Of a stretch of 64,000 nucleotides of DNA, positions 17,489-28,366 are shown one piece after another (the stretch's first letter is position 1; each line of letters begins with the position of its first letter). The translations under genes were made by a program, and so were the position numbers. The stretch covers positions 1-64,000 of the forward strand of contig NZ_MLFS01000004.1 in assembly GCF_002095485.1 (NCBI RefSeq), written 5' to 3'. The notes under the pieces are model-generated. The model saw nothing but the letters and a program-made list of their open reading frames with translations, ran no database searches and had not been told where the DNA came from. The DNA is from Pantoea wallisii. GTDB lineage: Bacteria; Pseudomonadota; Gammaproteobacteria; Enterobacterales; Enterobacteriaceae.

Positions 17489-18829
17489 CTACCGCCCTAA
17501 CTCTGTCAGTGACTTATCCAGCGCGCCCACCAGCCAGTCGATATCGCTTAACTGGAACGCCAGAGGTGGGCGCAGCTTCAGCACATTACCATAAGGGCCG
17601 GCTACCGAGGTCAGCACATGGTGTTCGCGCAGCTTCTCAATCACATCCAGCGCCAGCGCTTTATCCGGCGTTTTACTGGCGCGATCCTGTACCAGCTCAA
17701 AACCAATAAACAGCCCGGCTCCGCGTACATCGCCGATGCACTCATGCCGCGACATCAGCGCCTGCAGCTCGGCCAGCAGCTGCGCCCCTACCACGCGGCT
17801 GTGCTCCTGCAGGCCCTCTTCTTTAATCACGGACAACACCGCCTGCGCAGCCGCCATCGCCACCGGGTTGCCGCCAAACGTATTGAAGTAAGGGATGGCA
17901 TCGCTGAACGCGGCCAGCACATGGCTTTTTGCCAGCAGCCCCGAAACCGGAATGCCGTTGCCCATTGGCTTGCCGGTGGTGATCACATCCGGTACTACGC
18001 CATGGCGGGCAAAGCCCCAGAAGGTATCACCGGTGCGGGCGAAGCCTGGCTGCACTTCATCGGCGATGAAAATGCCGCCGTTGGCGTGCACCACATCAAC
18101 TGCTTTTTGCAGGAAACCGCGCGGATTCGGCAGGACGCCATCGGAAGAGAAGATCGAATCAGCAAGGAAGCCGGCAAATTTAATGCCGTGCGCGTGCATG
18201 TCGTTAATCTGCTTCTGGATCTCGCTGGCAAACCACTCACTAAGGTCGGGCGCAGCCACGCGATACGCGTCCGGTGGCGGCACTAATCGCGTGGTGGCGG
18301 CCAGTGGCTGGCCACTGCCCAGCGCCGGTGATGCGCCGGAGGTGAGATCGCTGGTGCCGTGATAGGCCTCCTGCGACACAATAATACCGGTGCCGCCACT
18401 AAAAGCACGCGCCACGCGAATCGCCAGATCGTTCGCCTCTGACCCGGTGCACATATACATGGCGCGGTCGATAGCCTCCGGCGTGGTCGCCAGCAGCGCT
18501 TCGCTGTAATCAAGAATACGCTCATGCAGATAGCGGGTATGCGTGTTCAGCATCTTCATCTGCTGCGTGACCGCATCAATAACTGCCGGATGGCAGTGCC
18601 CAATACTTGCCACGTTGTTATACACATCAAGATACTTATTACCCGCCGCATCCCACAGATACTGCCCTTCACCCCGAACCAGATGTACCGGCTTGCGGTA
18701 AAACAGACGGTAGGACTCACCCAATATGTGGCTGCGCTTCTCCGTTAGCTGTCGGGTAGCCGCGTCCAGACCTTCAGCATCTTCAGCACGAAAACTGTTG
18801 GTATCCATGATGGTGGATCGTGTCGCCAT
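17489..18829 (-). CDS. Class III PLP-dependent aminotransferase
   Basis: Cytoplasmic pyridoxal-phosphate enzyme of 446 residues from the class III (omega) aminotransferase family. Visible motifs are the cofactor-binding GSEANDLAIRVAR, the IADEVQPGFARTGDTFWGF block with the Asp that holds the pyridine nitrogen, and the Schiff-base lysine in VITTGKPMGNGIP. The sequence style is that of the branch including alanine-glyoxylate aminotransferase 2 and ethanolamine-phosphate phospho-lyase. Start with GGGAG seven bases upstream. Divergent from a DeoR-type regulator, which likely controls it. Substrate unknown. Confidence 0.82.
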   Translation of the reverse strand: MATRSTIMDTNSFRAEDAEGLDAATRQLTEKRSHILGESYRLFYRKPVHLVRGEGQYLWDAAGNKYLDVYNNVASIGHCHPAVIDAVTQQMKMLNTHTRYLHERILDYSEALLATTPEAIDRAMYMCTGSEANDLAIRVARAFSGGTGIIVSQEAYHGTSDLTSGASPALGSGQPLAATTRLVPPPDAYRVAAPDLSEWFASEIQKQINDMHAHGIKFAGFLADSIFSSDGVLPNPRGFLQKAVDVVHANGGIFIADEVQPGFARTGDTFWGFARHGVVPDVITTGKPMGNGIPVSGLLAKSHVLAAFSDAIPYFNTFGGNPVAMAAAQAVLSVIKEEGLQEHSRVVGAQLLAELQALMSRHECIGDVRGAGLFIGFELVQDRASKTPDKALALDVIEKLREHHVLTSVAGPYGNVLKLRPPLAFQLSDIDWLVGALDKSLTELGR

Positions 18830-18907
18830 GGGAACTCCCGTTGCCAGGTTAAAAGGGGGTGTTAAAGGACAGCACTCTCATTATCATGCCTGCCCCGCCG
18901 ACAAAAG

Positions 18908-18939
18908 CAACCAAATACACAAATACAACCAAATACACA
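18908..18939. promoter_or_regulatory. Direct repeats, candidate DeoR-family operator
   Basis: Two exact copies of CAACCAAATACAC at 18908-18920 and 18927-18939, 19 bases apart. Tandem repeats of this kind are common operators of DeoR-family proteins. They lie in the divergent region between the aminotransferase and the DeoR-type gene. Confidence 0.65.
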
Positions 18940-19000
18940 TGACGCCCGTATGACACTTCGGTAAGCTTAAGCACCAGCCAGAGACACCCGGGGAGACATC

Positions 19001-19777
19001 ATGCTGCAGGAAACCCGTTTACACCGCATTCGCGCGCTGCTGAACACGCAGCATCAGGTCAGCACTGAGCGCATCATCAACGAGCTGGGCGTTTCCCGGG
19101 AGACGGCGCGGCGTGACATCATTACACTGGAAGCGCAGGGATTTGCCCGACGCGTTCATGGTGGCGTAGTGGCACCTGAAAGCCAGCCGGAGCCGCCCTT
19201 GCAGGTACGTCGTAACGCACAGGCACGGGAGAAACGCGCCATCGCCGCAGCAGCGGTGCAGCATTTGCAGCCCGGTCAGACACTCTTTTTGGATGCCGGC
19301 ACCACAACGACCCTGCTGGCGGAAGCGCTGCGCAGCATGTCCGGCCTGACCATTATCACTAACAGCCTGCAGGCGGCGCTGGCCCTCAGTGCGGCGGAAG
19401 AGCATGAGTCGCTGAACAATCAGGTGATGTTACTGGGCGGCGTAATGATGGCGGGCGCACAGCAGACGCGCGGTGAGATTACCGTAGGGGAAATTTACCG
19501 CTATCGCGCCGACATTGCGCTGTTATCACCGGTAGGGATTGATGCGGAAAGCGGCGCCAGCAGTTTTCACCCCCATGAAGCGGCGATTGCCCGCGCCATG
19601 GTGCAGCAGGCCAGCCGCACCTTTTTACTGGCGGATCACAGCAAGCTTGGCGTTGTCAGCCGCACGGTGTATGCACCCGTGGGTGATATCGATCTGCTGA
19701 TTTGCGATGGCGGTGCGGCAAAAACGGGTGCGCTGGACGCCCTGCAGCAGGCACTGCCGCAGGTACAGGTGGTTTAG
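19001..19777 (+). CDS. DeoR/GlpR-family transcriptional regulator
   Basis: Repressor of 258 residues. The N-terminal winged helix ([35 protein letters not shown]) carries the DeoR signature, and the C-terminal sensor domain has the sugar-phosphate isomerase-like motif [13 protein letters not shown] and the LLADHSKLG block. It is divergent from the class III aminotransferase with direct repeats between them, so it probably controls that gene and itself. It overlaps the end of fdhD by four bases, tail to tail. Effector unknown. Confidence 0.85.
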   Translation: MLQETRLHRIRALLNTQHQVSTERIINELGVSRETARRDIITLEAQGFARRVHGGVVAPESQPEPPLQVRRNAQAREKRAIAAAAVQHLQPGQTLFLDAGTTTTLLAEALRSMSGLTIITNSLQAALALSAAEEHESLNNQVMLLGGVMMAGAQQTRGEITVGEIYRYRADIALLSPVGIDAESGASSFHPHEAAIARAMVQQASRTFLLADHSKLGVVSRTVYAPVGDIDLLICDGGAAKTGALDALQQALPQVQVV

Positions 19778-20598
19778 CGCAAACGCTGTGGGTGGCTGTA
19801 TACCGTTGCACGCCCGGGTTTACTGAATCCAACCAGCGTCAGGTTACAGCGCTGTGCCACTTCAACAGCGAGCTGTGTGGCCGCAGAGACGGCAAACAGA
19901 ATCTCTACACCACACATGGCAGATTTTTGCACCATCTCATAGCTGGCGCGGCTGGAGACCAGCACCGCGCCCTGCTGCCACGCTTGCTGACTGCGCCAGC
20001 CTAGCAGTTTATCCAGCGCCACATGGCGCCCGACATCTTCGCAGCCGCCCTGTAGCTCGCCCTGCGGCGACATCCAGGCCGCCGCATGCGTACAGCCGGT
20101 CAGGTTGCCGATGGGCTGATAATCACGCAGCTGTGCCAGGCCCGCATCCAGCTGCGCCAAATCGAACGTCTGGCTAAACGGCAACGGCGTGAGCGGCTTA
20201 CCGATTTGATCGAGCTGCTCAACGCCGCATACGCCGCAGCCGGTGCGTCCGGCCATGGCACGGCGCTGCTCTTTCAGCGCCATAAAGCGGCGGCTGGAGA
20301 GCTCAATCTGCACTTCGATACCGTTACAGCCCGGCACGATATCCATGCCATAAATCTCTTCAGGTTTCTCAATAATGCCCTCTGAGAGCGAGAAACCGAG
20401 CGCAAAAGCGTTCAGATCGTTCGGCGTGGCCATCATCACCACGTGTGAGATGCCGTTATACACCAGCGCCACCGGCACTTCCTGCGCCAGCCAGTCCTGC
20501 TCTGCCTGCGCCAGTTCGCGGCGCTGCCACACCTGCGCCTGCGTCGCACCTGAGATCTCACTCACATTACTGTGAGTTTCCTGCCCTTTCGCTTTCAC
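19774..20598 (-). CDS. fdhD: Formate dehydrogenase sulfurtransferase FdhD
   Basis: Transfers sulfur from IscS to the molybdenum cofactor of formate dehydrogenases, which is needed for their activity. With the GTG start at 20598 the protein has 274 residues and its first 20 residues line up without gaps with E. coli FdhD; GAGG stands at a suitable distance. The ATG at 20625 would add nine atypical residues. The sulfur-relay cysteines are Cys121 and Cys124 ([12 protein letters not shown]), the same numbers as in E. coli. It is divergent from fdoG, its client, as in E. coli. Confidence 0.93.
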   Translation of the reverse strand: MKAKGQETHSNVSEISGATQAQVWQRRELAQAEQDWLAQEVPVALVYNGISHVVMMATPNDLNAFALGFSLSEGIIEKPEEIYGMDIVPGCNGIEVQIELSSRRFMALKEQRRAMAGRTGCGVCGVEQLDQIGKPLTPLPFSQTFDLAQLDAGLAQLRDYQPIGNLTGCTHAAAWMSPQGELQGGCEDVGRHVALDKLLGWRSQQAWQQGAVLVSSRASYEMVQKSAMCGVEILFAVSAATQLAVEVAQRCNLTLVGFSKPGRATVYSHPQRLR

Positions 20599-20754
20599 TT
20601 TTGTCGCCTCGCATAACAACCACATTAAAGTAGTGGTAATATCTGGTCGCTATTGTCGCAATCTTAGTTGGGTCATTGTGCACGCCGGCCCGGCGCCCCG
20701 CAAAATAAAAAAATGCAGTAACACACCTTAGTAATGTCGACTCAAGGATTAACC

Positions 20755-23700
20755 ATGAACGTCAGCCGAAGAAAATTCTTCAAAATCTGTGCTGGCGGTA
20801 TGGCAGGAACAACGGCAGCGATGCTTGGCTTTACGCCGGAAGTCGCGCTGGCGGAAACGCGGCAGTACAAATTGCTGCGCGCTCGTGAAACCCGTAATAC
20901 CTGTACGTACTGCTCAGTGGGCTGTGGTCTGTTGATGTACAGCCTCGGCGATGGCGCGAAAAACGCCAAAGAGACCATTTTTCATATCGAGGGGGATCCG
21001 GATCATCCGGTAAGCCGCGGCGCACTCTGCCCGAAAGGCGCAGGCCTGCTCGATTTTGTTCACAGCGAAAGCCGTCTGAAATACCCGGAATACCGCGCGC
21101 CAGGCTCAGATAAATGGCAGCGTATCAGCTGGGACGATGCGTTTGACCGCATCGCTAAGCTGATGAAAGCCGACCGCGATGCAAACTTCGTGGCGCAGAA
21201 TGATAAGGGCACCACGGTTAACCGCTGGCTCTCCACCGGCATGCTGTGTGCGTCGGCCTCCAGCAATGAAACCGGTTATCTGACCCAGAAATTTACCCGA
21301 TCGCTCGGCATGTTAGCGGTCGACAACCAGGCGCGCGTTTGACACGGACCAACGGTAGCAAGTCTTGCTCCAACATTTGGTCGCGGTGCGATGACCAACC
21401 ACTGGGTCGATATCCGTAATGCCAACCTGATCGTTGTGATGGGCGGGAACGCCGCTGAAGCGCATCCTGTGGGTTTCCGCTGGGCGATGGAAGCTAAAAT
21501 TCACAACAAAGCCAAACTGATTGTTATCGATCCGCGCTTTACGCGTACGGCATCGGTGGCGGACTTTTACACGCCGATTCGCTCCGGTACTGACATCACC
21601 TTCCTGTCAGGCGTACTGCTGTGGCTGATTCAGAATGACAAGATCCAGCACGAATATGTGCAGGCGTACACCAACGCCAGCCTGATTGTGCGCGAGGATT
21701 TTCACTTTGAAGATGGCCTGTTTAGCGGCTATGACGCGGAAAACCGTAAATATGACAAGACCAGCTGGAACTATGAGCTGGGCGACGACGGCTTCGCTAA
21801 ACGTGACGAGACGCTCACGCACCCGCGCTGCGTCTGGAACCTGCTGAAGCAGCACGTCAGTCGTTATACGCCGGAAATCGTCGAGCGCATCTGCGGCACG
21901 CCAAAAGCGGACTTCCTGCACGTCTGCGAACTGATTGGTGAAACCAGCGCGCGCGATCGCACTACCTCGTTCCTGTATGCGCTGGGCTGGACGCAGCACT
22001 CCGTCGGGGCACAGAACATCCGTACCATGGCGATGATTCAGCTGCTGCTCGGTAACATGGGGATGGCGGGCGGCGGCGTGAACGCCCTGCGCGGCCACTC
22101 CAATATTCAGGGATTAACCGATCTCGGCCTGCTGTCGCAGAGCCTGACCGGGTACATGACGCTGCCGTCTGAGAAACAGGCCGATCTGCAAACCTATCTC
22201 ACGGCGAATACGCCGAAAGCGCTGTTGCCAGGCCAGGTCAATTACTGGAGCAACTACCCGAAATTCTTCGTCAGCATGATGAAAGCCTTCTACGGCGATA
22301 AAGCGCAGGCGGAGAACAGCTGGGGCTTTGACTGGTTGCCGAAGTGGGACAAAGGTTACGACGTCCTGCAGTACTTCGAGATGATGTCGCAGGGCAAAGT
22401 GAATGGCTACCTCTGCCAGGGCTTTAACCCGGTGGCTTCGTTCCCAAACAAACGGAAAGTGATCGCCTCGCTGTCGAAGCTCAAGTTCCTTGTCACTATC
22501 GACCCGCTAAACACCGAAACCGCGACGTTCTGGGAAGATCACGGCGAGTTCAACGACGTTGATCCGGCACAGATTCAGACTGAAGTGTTCCGTCTGCCGT
22601 CAACCTGCTTTGCTGAAGAGAACGGTTCTATCGTGAACTCCGGCCGCTGGCTGCAGTGGCACTTCAAAGGCCAGGATGCGCCGGGCGAAGCGCTGAACGA
22701 TGGCGAAATCCTTGCCGGCATCTATCTGCGTCTGCGTGAGATGTACGCACGCGAAGGCGGTGCGCTGCCTGAGCAGGTGCTGAATATGAGCTGGAACTAT
22801 CTGACACCGGAAAACCCGGCGCCGGAAGAGGTCGCGATGGAGAGCAACGGCAAGGCGCTGGCGGATATCTTTGATGATAAAGGCACCCTGCTGGTGAAAA
22901 AAGGCCAGCAGCTCAGTACCTTTGCCCATCTGAAAGATGACGGCAGTACCAGTAGCGGCTGCTGGATCTTCGCCGGCAGCTGGACGCCAGAGGGTAACCA
23001 GATGGCGCGGCGTGATAACACCGATCCCACCGGGCTGGGCAACACGCTGAACTGGAGCTGGGCGTGGCCGCTCAACCGCCGCATTCTCTACAACCGTGCC
23101 TCGGCGGACCCGCAAGGCAATCCGTGGGATCCAAAGCGTCAGATCCTCAAGTGGGATGGCAGCAAATGGGGCGGCATGGACGTGCCGGACTACAGCGCCG
23201 CCGCGCCAGGCAGCAATGTGGGTCCGTTCATCATGCAGCCTGAAGGCATGGGTCGCCTGTTTGCGCTCGATAAAATGGCCGAAGGTCCGTTCCCGGAACA
23301 CTACGAGCCGTTTGAGACGCCGCTTGGCACCAACCCGCTGCACCCGAACGTGATCTCCAACCCGGCAGCACGCGTGTTTAAGGACGATCTGGCGGCAATG
23401 GGTAAAGCGGAGCAGTTCCCGTACGTCGGCACCACCTATCGCCTGACCGAGCATTTCCACTACTGGACCAAACACGCACGGCTCAACGCCATTGCGCAGC
23501 CGGAACAGTTTATTGAAATCGGTGAGAAGCTGGCGAACAAGCTGGGAATTGCACAGGGCGATACGGTGAAAGTGAGCTCGAATCGCGGCTATATCAAAGC
23601 CAAAGCGGTAGTGACTAAGCGTATCCGTCCGCTGCAGGTGGATGGCAAAACCATCGACACCATCGGCATCCCGATTCACTGGGGTTATCAGGGCGTAGCG

Positions 23701-23802
23701 AAAAAAGGCTTTATCGCCAACACCCTGACGCCGTTTGTCGGTGACGCCAACACGCAAACGCCAGAGTTTAAGGCGTTCCTGGTTAACGTTGAGAAGGTGT
23801 AA
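20755..23802 (+). CDS. fdoG: Formate dehydrogenase-O alpha subunit FdoG, selenoprotein
   Basis: Periplasmic catalytic subunit that oxidises formate to CO2, with bis-MGD molybdenum, one 4Fe-4S cluster and selenocysteine. The Tat signal MNVSRRKFFKICAGG begins at 20755; the upstream ATG at 20734 adds seven residues and is not needed. The cluster motif CTYCSVGCG follows the cleaved signal. The in-frame TGA at 21340-21342 is codon 196, in VDNQARV-U-HGPT, identical in position to E. coli Sec196, and is followed by a SECIS hairpin. The rest reads through to 1,015 residues (E. coli 1,016). It is therefore one gene, not two fragments. Head of fdoGHI-fdhE. Confidence 0.96.
21340..21380 (+). promoter_or_regulatory. 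UGA (Sec) codon and bacterial SECIS element of fdoG
   Basis: TGA at 21340 is followed 11 bases later by the SECIS stem: GG, bulged T56, AGCA pair with TGCT and CC (21354-21371), leaving a 5-base apical loop AGTCT. A bulged U and a GU in the loop are the features that SelB needs. Position and sequence match the E. coli fdnG/fdoG SECIS. Confidence 0.9.
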
Positions 23803-23814
23803 CGGAGAACGAAT

Positions 23815-24714
23815 ATGGCTTATCAATCACAAGACATTATCCGCCGCTCCGCCACCAATGGCGTGACGCCGCCGCCGCAGGCGCGTGACCATCAGCAGGA
23901 GGTGGCGAAGCTGATCGACGTCACCACCTGTATTGGCTGCAAGGCGTGTCAGGTGGCGTGTTCGGAGTGGAACGACATTCGCGATGAGGTCGGTCATAAC
24001 GTTGGGGTGTACGACAACCCGGCGGATTTGACCGCCAAATCCTGGACGGTGATGCGCTTCTCGGAGGTAGAGGAGAACGGCAAGCTGGAGTGGCTGATCC
24101 GCAAAGATGGCTGCATGCACTGCGCCGATCCGGGTTGCCTCAAGGCTTGTCCGTCAGAAGGCGCGATCATTCAGTACGCGAACGGTATCGTCGATTTTCA
24201 GTCGGAACAGTGCATTGGCTGCGGCTACTGCATTGCCGGCTGCCCGTTCGACGTGCCGCGTCTGAATAAAGAGGACAACCGCGTGTACAAATGCACGCTG
24301 TGCGTCGATCGCGTCAACGTCGGTCAGGAACCGGCCTGCGTGAAAACCTGCCCGACCGGCGCGATCCATTTCGGCAGCAAAAGCGATATGCAGGCGCTGG
24401 CGGCGGAGCGCGTCACCGAGCTGAATACGCGCGGTTATGCCAATGCCGGCCTGTACGATCCAGAGGGCGTGGGCGGAACGCACGTCATGTACGTGCTGCA
24501 TCATGCCAACAAGCCGCAGCTCTATCACGGCTTGCCGGATAACCCGAGCATCAGCCCGGCGGTGACGTTCTGGAAAGGGATCTGGAAACCGCTGGCGGCG
24601 ATTGGCTTCGCTGCCACCTTTGCGGCTTCGGTGTTCCACTATGTCGGTGTCGGTCCGAACCGGGTGGAAGAGGATGAGGATGAGAACCTGCATGAAAAAG
24701 AGGAGCGCGAGTAA
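23815..24714 (+). CDS. fdoH: Formate dehydrogenase-O iron-sulfur (beta) subunit FdoH
   Basis: Carries electrons from FdoG to the membrane cytochrome through four 4Fe-4S clusters. The 299 residues hold four ferredoxin-like cysteine groups: [44 protein letters not shown] and [22 protein letters not shown] single C-terminal hydrophobic helix ([29 protein letters not shown]) anchors it on the periplasmic side. It starts 12 bases after fdoG, with GGAG upstream, and its TAA overlaps the fdoI ATG by one base. Confidence 0.95.
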   Translation: MAYQSQDIIRRSATNGVTPPPQARDHQQEVAKLIDVTTCIGCKACQVACSEWNDIRDEVGHNVGVYDNPADLTAKSWTVMRFSEVEENGKLEWLIRKDGCMHCADPGCLKACPSEGAIIQYANGIVDFQSEQCIGCGYCIAGCPFDVPRLNKEDNRVYKCTLCVDRVNVGQEPACVKTCPTGAIHFGSKSDMQALAAERVTELNTRGYANAGLYDPEGVGGTHVMYVLHHANKPQLYHGLPDNPSISPAVTFWKGIWKPLAAIGFAATFAASVFHYVGVGPNRVEEDEDENLHEKEERE

Positions 24715-25355
24715 TGAAAAAACGCGATCGTCTGGTGCGCTATAGCGCGCCGGAACGCATCAATCACTGGATTGTGGCGTTCTGTTTTGTGCTGGCCGCG
24801 CTGAGCGGGCTGGGTTTCTTCTTCCCGTCCTTTAACTGGCTGATGCATGTGCTTGGCACTCCCCAGCTGGCGCGCATCCTGCATCCGTTTGTCGGGGTTG
24901 TGATGTTTGCTGCCTTTATCATCATGTTCTTACGCTACTGGAAGCATAACCTGATCAATCGCGAAGACCTGGTGTGGGCGAAGAATATCCACAAAATCGT
25001 GCGTAACGAGGAGGTGGGCGATACCGGCAAATACAACTTCGGGCAGAAGTGTGTGTTTTGGGCTGCTATTATCAGCTTAGTCTTGCTGCTGGTGAGTGGC
25101 ATTGTCATCTGGCGTCCTTACTTTGCCGGTGCCTTTGCCATCCCGCTGATTCGCGCCGCGCTGGTGGTGCATTCGGTCTCAGCTGTGGCACTGATCGTGG
25201 TGATTATGGTGCACATCTATGCGGCCCTGTGGGTCAAAGGCACCATTACCGCCATGGTTGAGGGCTGGGTGCCCGCCGCGTGGGCGAAGAAGCATCACCC
25301 ACGCTGGTATCGCGAGCAGCGCCAACGCCACACACAACAGGAAAAACGTCCCTGA
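24714..25355 (+). CDS. fdoI: Formate dehydrogenase-O cytochrome b556 (gamma) subunit FdoI
   Basis: Integral membrane di-heme cytochrome b that passes electrons from FdoH to quinone. The 213 residues form four hydrophobic segments, and histidines that can bind heme are in [23 protein letters not shown] and [21 protein letters not shown]. Length matches E. coli FdoI (211). Overlaps fdoH by one base and fdhE by one base, so all four genes are tightly coupled. Confidence 0.95.
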   Translation: MKKRDRLVRYSAPERINHWIVAFCFVLAALSGLGFFFPSFNWLMHVLGTPQLARILHPFVGVVMFAAFIIMFLRYWKHNLINREDLVWAKNIHKIVRNEEVGDTGKYNFGQKCVFWAAIISLVLLLVSGIVIWRPYFAGAFAIPLIRAALVVHSVSAVALIVVIMVHIYAALWVKGTITAMVEGWVPAAWAKKHHPRWYREQRQRHTQQEKRP

Positions 25356-26281
25356 TGAGTATTCGCATCATCCCGCAGGACCAGCTGGAGAGAGGCGAAA
25401 AGCGTACGGCGGAACAGGTTCCGCCGTTACTTTTCCCCCGGCTGAAAAATCTGTATAGCCGCCGGGCGGCACGCTTGCGTGAGCTGGCGGCGAAGAATCC
25501 GCTGGGCGACTACCTGCGTTTTGCCGCTGTCATCGCGCAGGCGCAGGAGATCGTACTGTATGACCATCCGTTACAGCTGGATCTGCATGCACGCCTGTCT
25601 GAGAGCGCTGCCCAGGGCAAACCACCGCTGGATATTCACACTTACCCACGCGATGCGCACTGGCAGCGTTTGCTGCATTCGCTGATCGCTGAGCTTAAGC
25701 CAGAGATGAGCGGCCAGGCGCTGGCGGTGCTGGAGAACCTGGAGAAAGCCTCTTCGACCGAGCTGGAGAGCCTTGCCAGCGCCCTGCTGGAGGGCGAATT
25801 TGCCCAGGTCAGCAGTGATAAATCGCCGTTTATCTGGGCAGCGCTATCGATCTACTGGGCGCAGATGGCGGCACTGATTCCAGGCAAAGCGCGTGCTGAA
25901 TATGGCGAGCATCGCCAGTTCTGTCCGGTCTGCGCCAGCGTGCCGGTCACCAGCGTGGTACACATGGATGTGGGCCAGCAGGGCCTGCGCTATCTGCACT
26001 GCAATCTGTGCGAGAGCGAATGGTATGTGGTGCGCAGCAAGTGCTCCAACTGCGAACAGACGGGCGATCTGCACTACTGGTCGCTGGATAGTGAACAGGC
26101 CGCGGTGAAAGCAGAGAGCTGCGGCGACTGCGGTACCTACCTGAAGATGCTTTATCAGGAGAAAGATCCGGCCGTTGAGCCGGTGGCCGATGATCTGGCC
26201 TCGCTGGTGCTGGATGCGCGCATGGAGCAGGAGGGATTTGCGCGCAGCAGCCTGAATCCGTTTATGTTCCCCGGCGATTAA
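25355..26281 (+). CDS. fdhE: Formate dehydrogenase accessory protein FdhE
   Basis: Cytoplasmic factor needed for the assembly of respiratory formate dehydrogenases before their Tat export. The 308 residues end in a rubredoxin-like zinc/iron region with four CxxC pairs: [26 protein letters not shown] and ESCGDCGTY. The start at 25355 ([12 protein letters not shown]) overlaps the fdoI stop as TGATG; the longer frame from 25280 lies inside fdoI. Last gene of the fdo operon, as in E. coli. Confidence 0.93.
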   Translation: MSIRIIPQDQLERGEKRTAEQVPPLLFPRLKNLYSRRAARLRELAAKNPLGDYLRFAAVIAQAQEIVLYDHPLQLDLHARLSESAAQGKPPLDIHTYPRDAHWQRLLHSLIAELKPEMSGQALAVLENLEKASSTELESLASALLEGEFAQVSSDKSPFIWAALSIYWAQMAALIPGKARAEYGEHRQFCPVCASVPVTSVVHMDVGQQGLRYLHCNLCESEWYVVRSKCSNCEQTGDLHYWSLDSEQAAVKAESCGDCGTYLKMLYQEKDPAVEPVADDLASLVLDARMEQEGFARSSLNPFMFPGD

Positions 26282-26295
26282 CCGGCCATGAACGG

Positions 26296-26334
26296 CGCGC
26301 ATAAATGCGCGGTAAGAGGATGACCGTAGGGTCG
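26296..26334. repeat. Short palindromic repeat, degenerate copy
   Basis: CGCGCAT-AA-ATGCGCG (26296-26311 approx.) followed by GACCGTAGGGTCGCCAT. It shares the GTAGGGT box and the GCGCAT/ATGCGC palindrome with the elements at 17425 and 60833 but in a different order. It lies between fdhE and yibF. Confidence 0.45.
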
Positions 26335-26366
26335 CCATGCCACACTCATTCAACACGGAGGCTTCA

Positions 26367-26978
26367 ATGAAACTGATTGGCAGCTATACCAGCCCGTTTG
26401 TGCGCAAAATTTCGGTGATCCTGCTGGAAAAGGGCCAGGTGTTCGAATTCGTCAACCACTCTCCGTGGGATGATGAGAGCCACGTGCCGCAGTACAATCC
26501 GCTGGGCAAAGTGCCGGCGCTGATCGACGATCGGCAGCTCACCTGGTTTGACTCCTCCATCATTGCGCAGGTCATTGAGCTGCGTGGTGAAGCGCCTGCG
26601 CTGCTGCCCACCGATGCGCTGCACGCGCTTCAGGTGCGCCAGCTGGAGAAACTGGCCGATGGCATCAATGACGCCGCCGTGATGATTGTGCGTGAACAGC
26701 TGCGCCCGGGCGATCAACAGTCAGAAGAGGTGTTGCTGCGCAACCGGGAAAAAATCCAGCGCGGGCTGGATGCGCTTGAGACTGCAGCGGCACAGGGTGA
26801 ACTGCTCAACAGCGGCACGCTCAACCTGGCTGACATCGCCACCGGCTGCATGATTGGCTACCTTAACTTCCGCCGCGTGCTGCCTAACTGGTGCGTCAAT
26901 CGCCCGGCGCTGGTCAAACTGGCGGAGACCCTGTTTGAGCGGGAGAGCTTTGCCCGTACCGTTCCGCCCGCCAGCTAA
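26367..26978 (+). CDS. yibF: Glutathione S-transferase family protein YibF
   Basis: Cytoplasmic GST-fold protein of 203 residues (E. coli YibF 202). The thioredoxin-like N-terminal domain starts [23 protein letters not shown], with [10 protein letters not shown] and [10 protein letters not shown] for glutathione binding, then a helical C-terminal domain. The substrate is not known. The start at 26367 has GGAGG upstream (CACGGAGGCTTCA). It stands directly before selA, eight bases away, as in E. coli. Confidence 0.9.
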   Translation: MKLIGSYTSPFVRKISVILLEKGQVFEFVNHSPWDDESHVPQYNPLGKVPALIDDRQLTWFDSSIIAQVIELRGEAPALLPTDALHALQVRQLEKLADGINDAAVMIVREQLRPGDQQSEEVLLRNREKIQRGLDALETAAAQGELLNSGTLNLADIATGCMIGYLNFRRVLPNWCVNRPALVKLAETLFERESFARTVPPAS

Positions 26979-26986
26979 GTTACCTG

Positions 26987-28366
26987 ATGAAAAACCTCTA
27001 CAGCCAGTTACCCGCCATTGATAACCTGCTGCGCGATCCGGCGCTGCAAACTCTCCTCACCGATGCCGGCACCGCGTTAACCACGCGCCAGCTGCGCGCC
27101 ATGCAGCAGGAGGCGCGTGAGCATATCCGGCTGCACCAGACCCTGCCTGACTGGCATGCAAACTGGCCGCAGGAAGCACAGCGCCGCGTGCAGCAACAGC
27201 AGCAGAGCGCGCTGCGACCGGTGTTCAACCTGACCGGTACCGTGCTGCACACCAACCTTGGCCGTGCTCAGCTCAGTGAACATGCTATTGCGGCAGTTGA
27301 CGCCTGTCTGCGTCAGCCGGTCACGCTGGAGTATGCGCTGGACGATGCCACTCGCGGTCACCGCGATCGCGCTGTGAGCAAGCTGCTGTGCGAACTGACC
27401 GGCGCCGAAGCGGCCTGCATTGTTAACAATAATGCCGCGGCGGTGCTACTGATGCTGGCCAGCCTGGCGCCCGGGCGCGAGGTGATTGTTTCACGCGGCG
27501 AGCTGGTGGAGATCGGCGGTGCCTTCCGTATCCCGGACGTGATGCGTCAGGCGGGCTGCCAGCTGGTAGAGGTCGGCACCACCAACCGCACGCACGTTAA
27601 AGATTATCAAGGCGCCATCGGCGAACAGACCGGCCTGCTGATGAAGGTGCACACCAGCAATTACCACATCGAGGGTTTTACCCATGCGGTGACAGAGCAG
27701 GAGCTGGTCACGCTGGGCGAAGCGCATCAATTGCCGGTGATCACCGATCTCGGCAGCGGCTCCCTGATCGACATGACTGCTTACGGGCTGCCCGCCGAAC
27801 CGATGCCGCAGCAGCTAATTGCGGCCGGTGTCAGCCTGGTCAGCTTCTCCGGCGACAAACTGCTTGGCGGCCCGCAGGCGGGGATTATCGTCGGCAAACA
27901 GGCGCTGATCGACCAGCTGCAGCTGCATCCGCTCAAGCGCGCGCTGCGCGTGGACAAAATGACGCTGGCCGCGCTGGAAGCCACGCTGCAACTCTATCGC
28001 CAGCCGGAAACACTGCAGGAAGCGCTGCCAACGCTGCGCCAGCTGACGCGCAGCTCGCACGCGATTCTGCAACAGGCCGAGCGGCTGATGCCGGCGCTTG
28101 AACAGACGTATGGTGGTGAATTTTCGCTGGCGATTGCTGCCTGTTCATCGCAAATCGGCAGCGGTTCGCTACCGGTCGAACGTCTGCCCAGCTTCGCGAT
28201 TACCTTCGCGCCGCATAACGGCCATGGCGGCCAGCTTAATGCGCTGGCGCAGCGCTGGCGTCACCTGCCGCGCCCGGTAATTGGGCGGATTCAGGAGGGC
28301 AAGCTGTGGCTGGATTTACGCTGTCTTGAGGATGAAGCCGCCCTGATTCGGACGCTGGTACCATGA
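26987..28366 (+). CDS. selA: L-seryl-tRNA(Sec) selenium transferase SelA
   Basis: Pyridoxal-phosphate enzyme, a large ring-shaped complex, that turns seryl-tRNA(Sec) into selenocysteyl-tRNA(Sec) using selenophosphate. The 459 residues (E. coli 463) carry the cofactor lysine Lys291 in [15 protein letters not shown], and the conserved [14 protein letters not shown] block near residue 81. It overlaps selB by four bases (ATGA). The enzyme serves FdoG in this window and uses the tRNA encoded at 44345. Confidence 0.96.
   Translation: MKNLYSQLPAIDNLLRDPALQTLLTDAGTALTTRQLRAMQQEAREHIRLHQTLPDWHANWPQEAQRRVQQQQQSALRPVFNLTGTVLHTNLGRAQLSEHAIAAVDACLRQPVTLEYALDDATRGHRDRAVSKLLCELTGAEAACIVNNNAAAVLLMLASLAPGREVIVSRGELVEIGGAFRIPDVMRQAGCQLVEVGTTNRTHVKDYQGAIGEQTGLLMKVHTSNYHIEGFTHAVTEQELVTLGEAHQLPVITDLGSGSLIDMTAYGLPAEPMPQQLIAAGVSLVSFSGDKLLGGPQAGIIVGKQALIDQLQLHPLKRALRVDKMTLAALEATLQLYRQPETLQEALPTLRQLTRSSHAILQQAERLMPALEQTYGGEFSLAIAACSSQIGSGSLPVERLPSFAITFAPHNGHGGQLNALAQRWRHLPRPVIGRIQEGKLWLDLRCLEDEAALIRTLVP

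Noticed and set aside
20734-21391. fdoG as a gene broken by a TGA stop
   Set aside because: The TGA is codon 196, the known selenocysteine position, with a SECIS hairpin behind it; selA, selB and selC are present.
22600-23826. A 408-residue open frame on the minus strand
   Set aside because: Antisense to the second half of fdoG; same kind of shadow frame.
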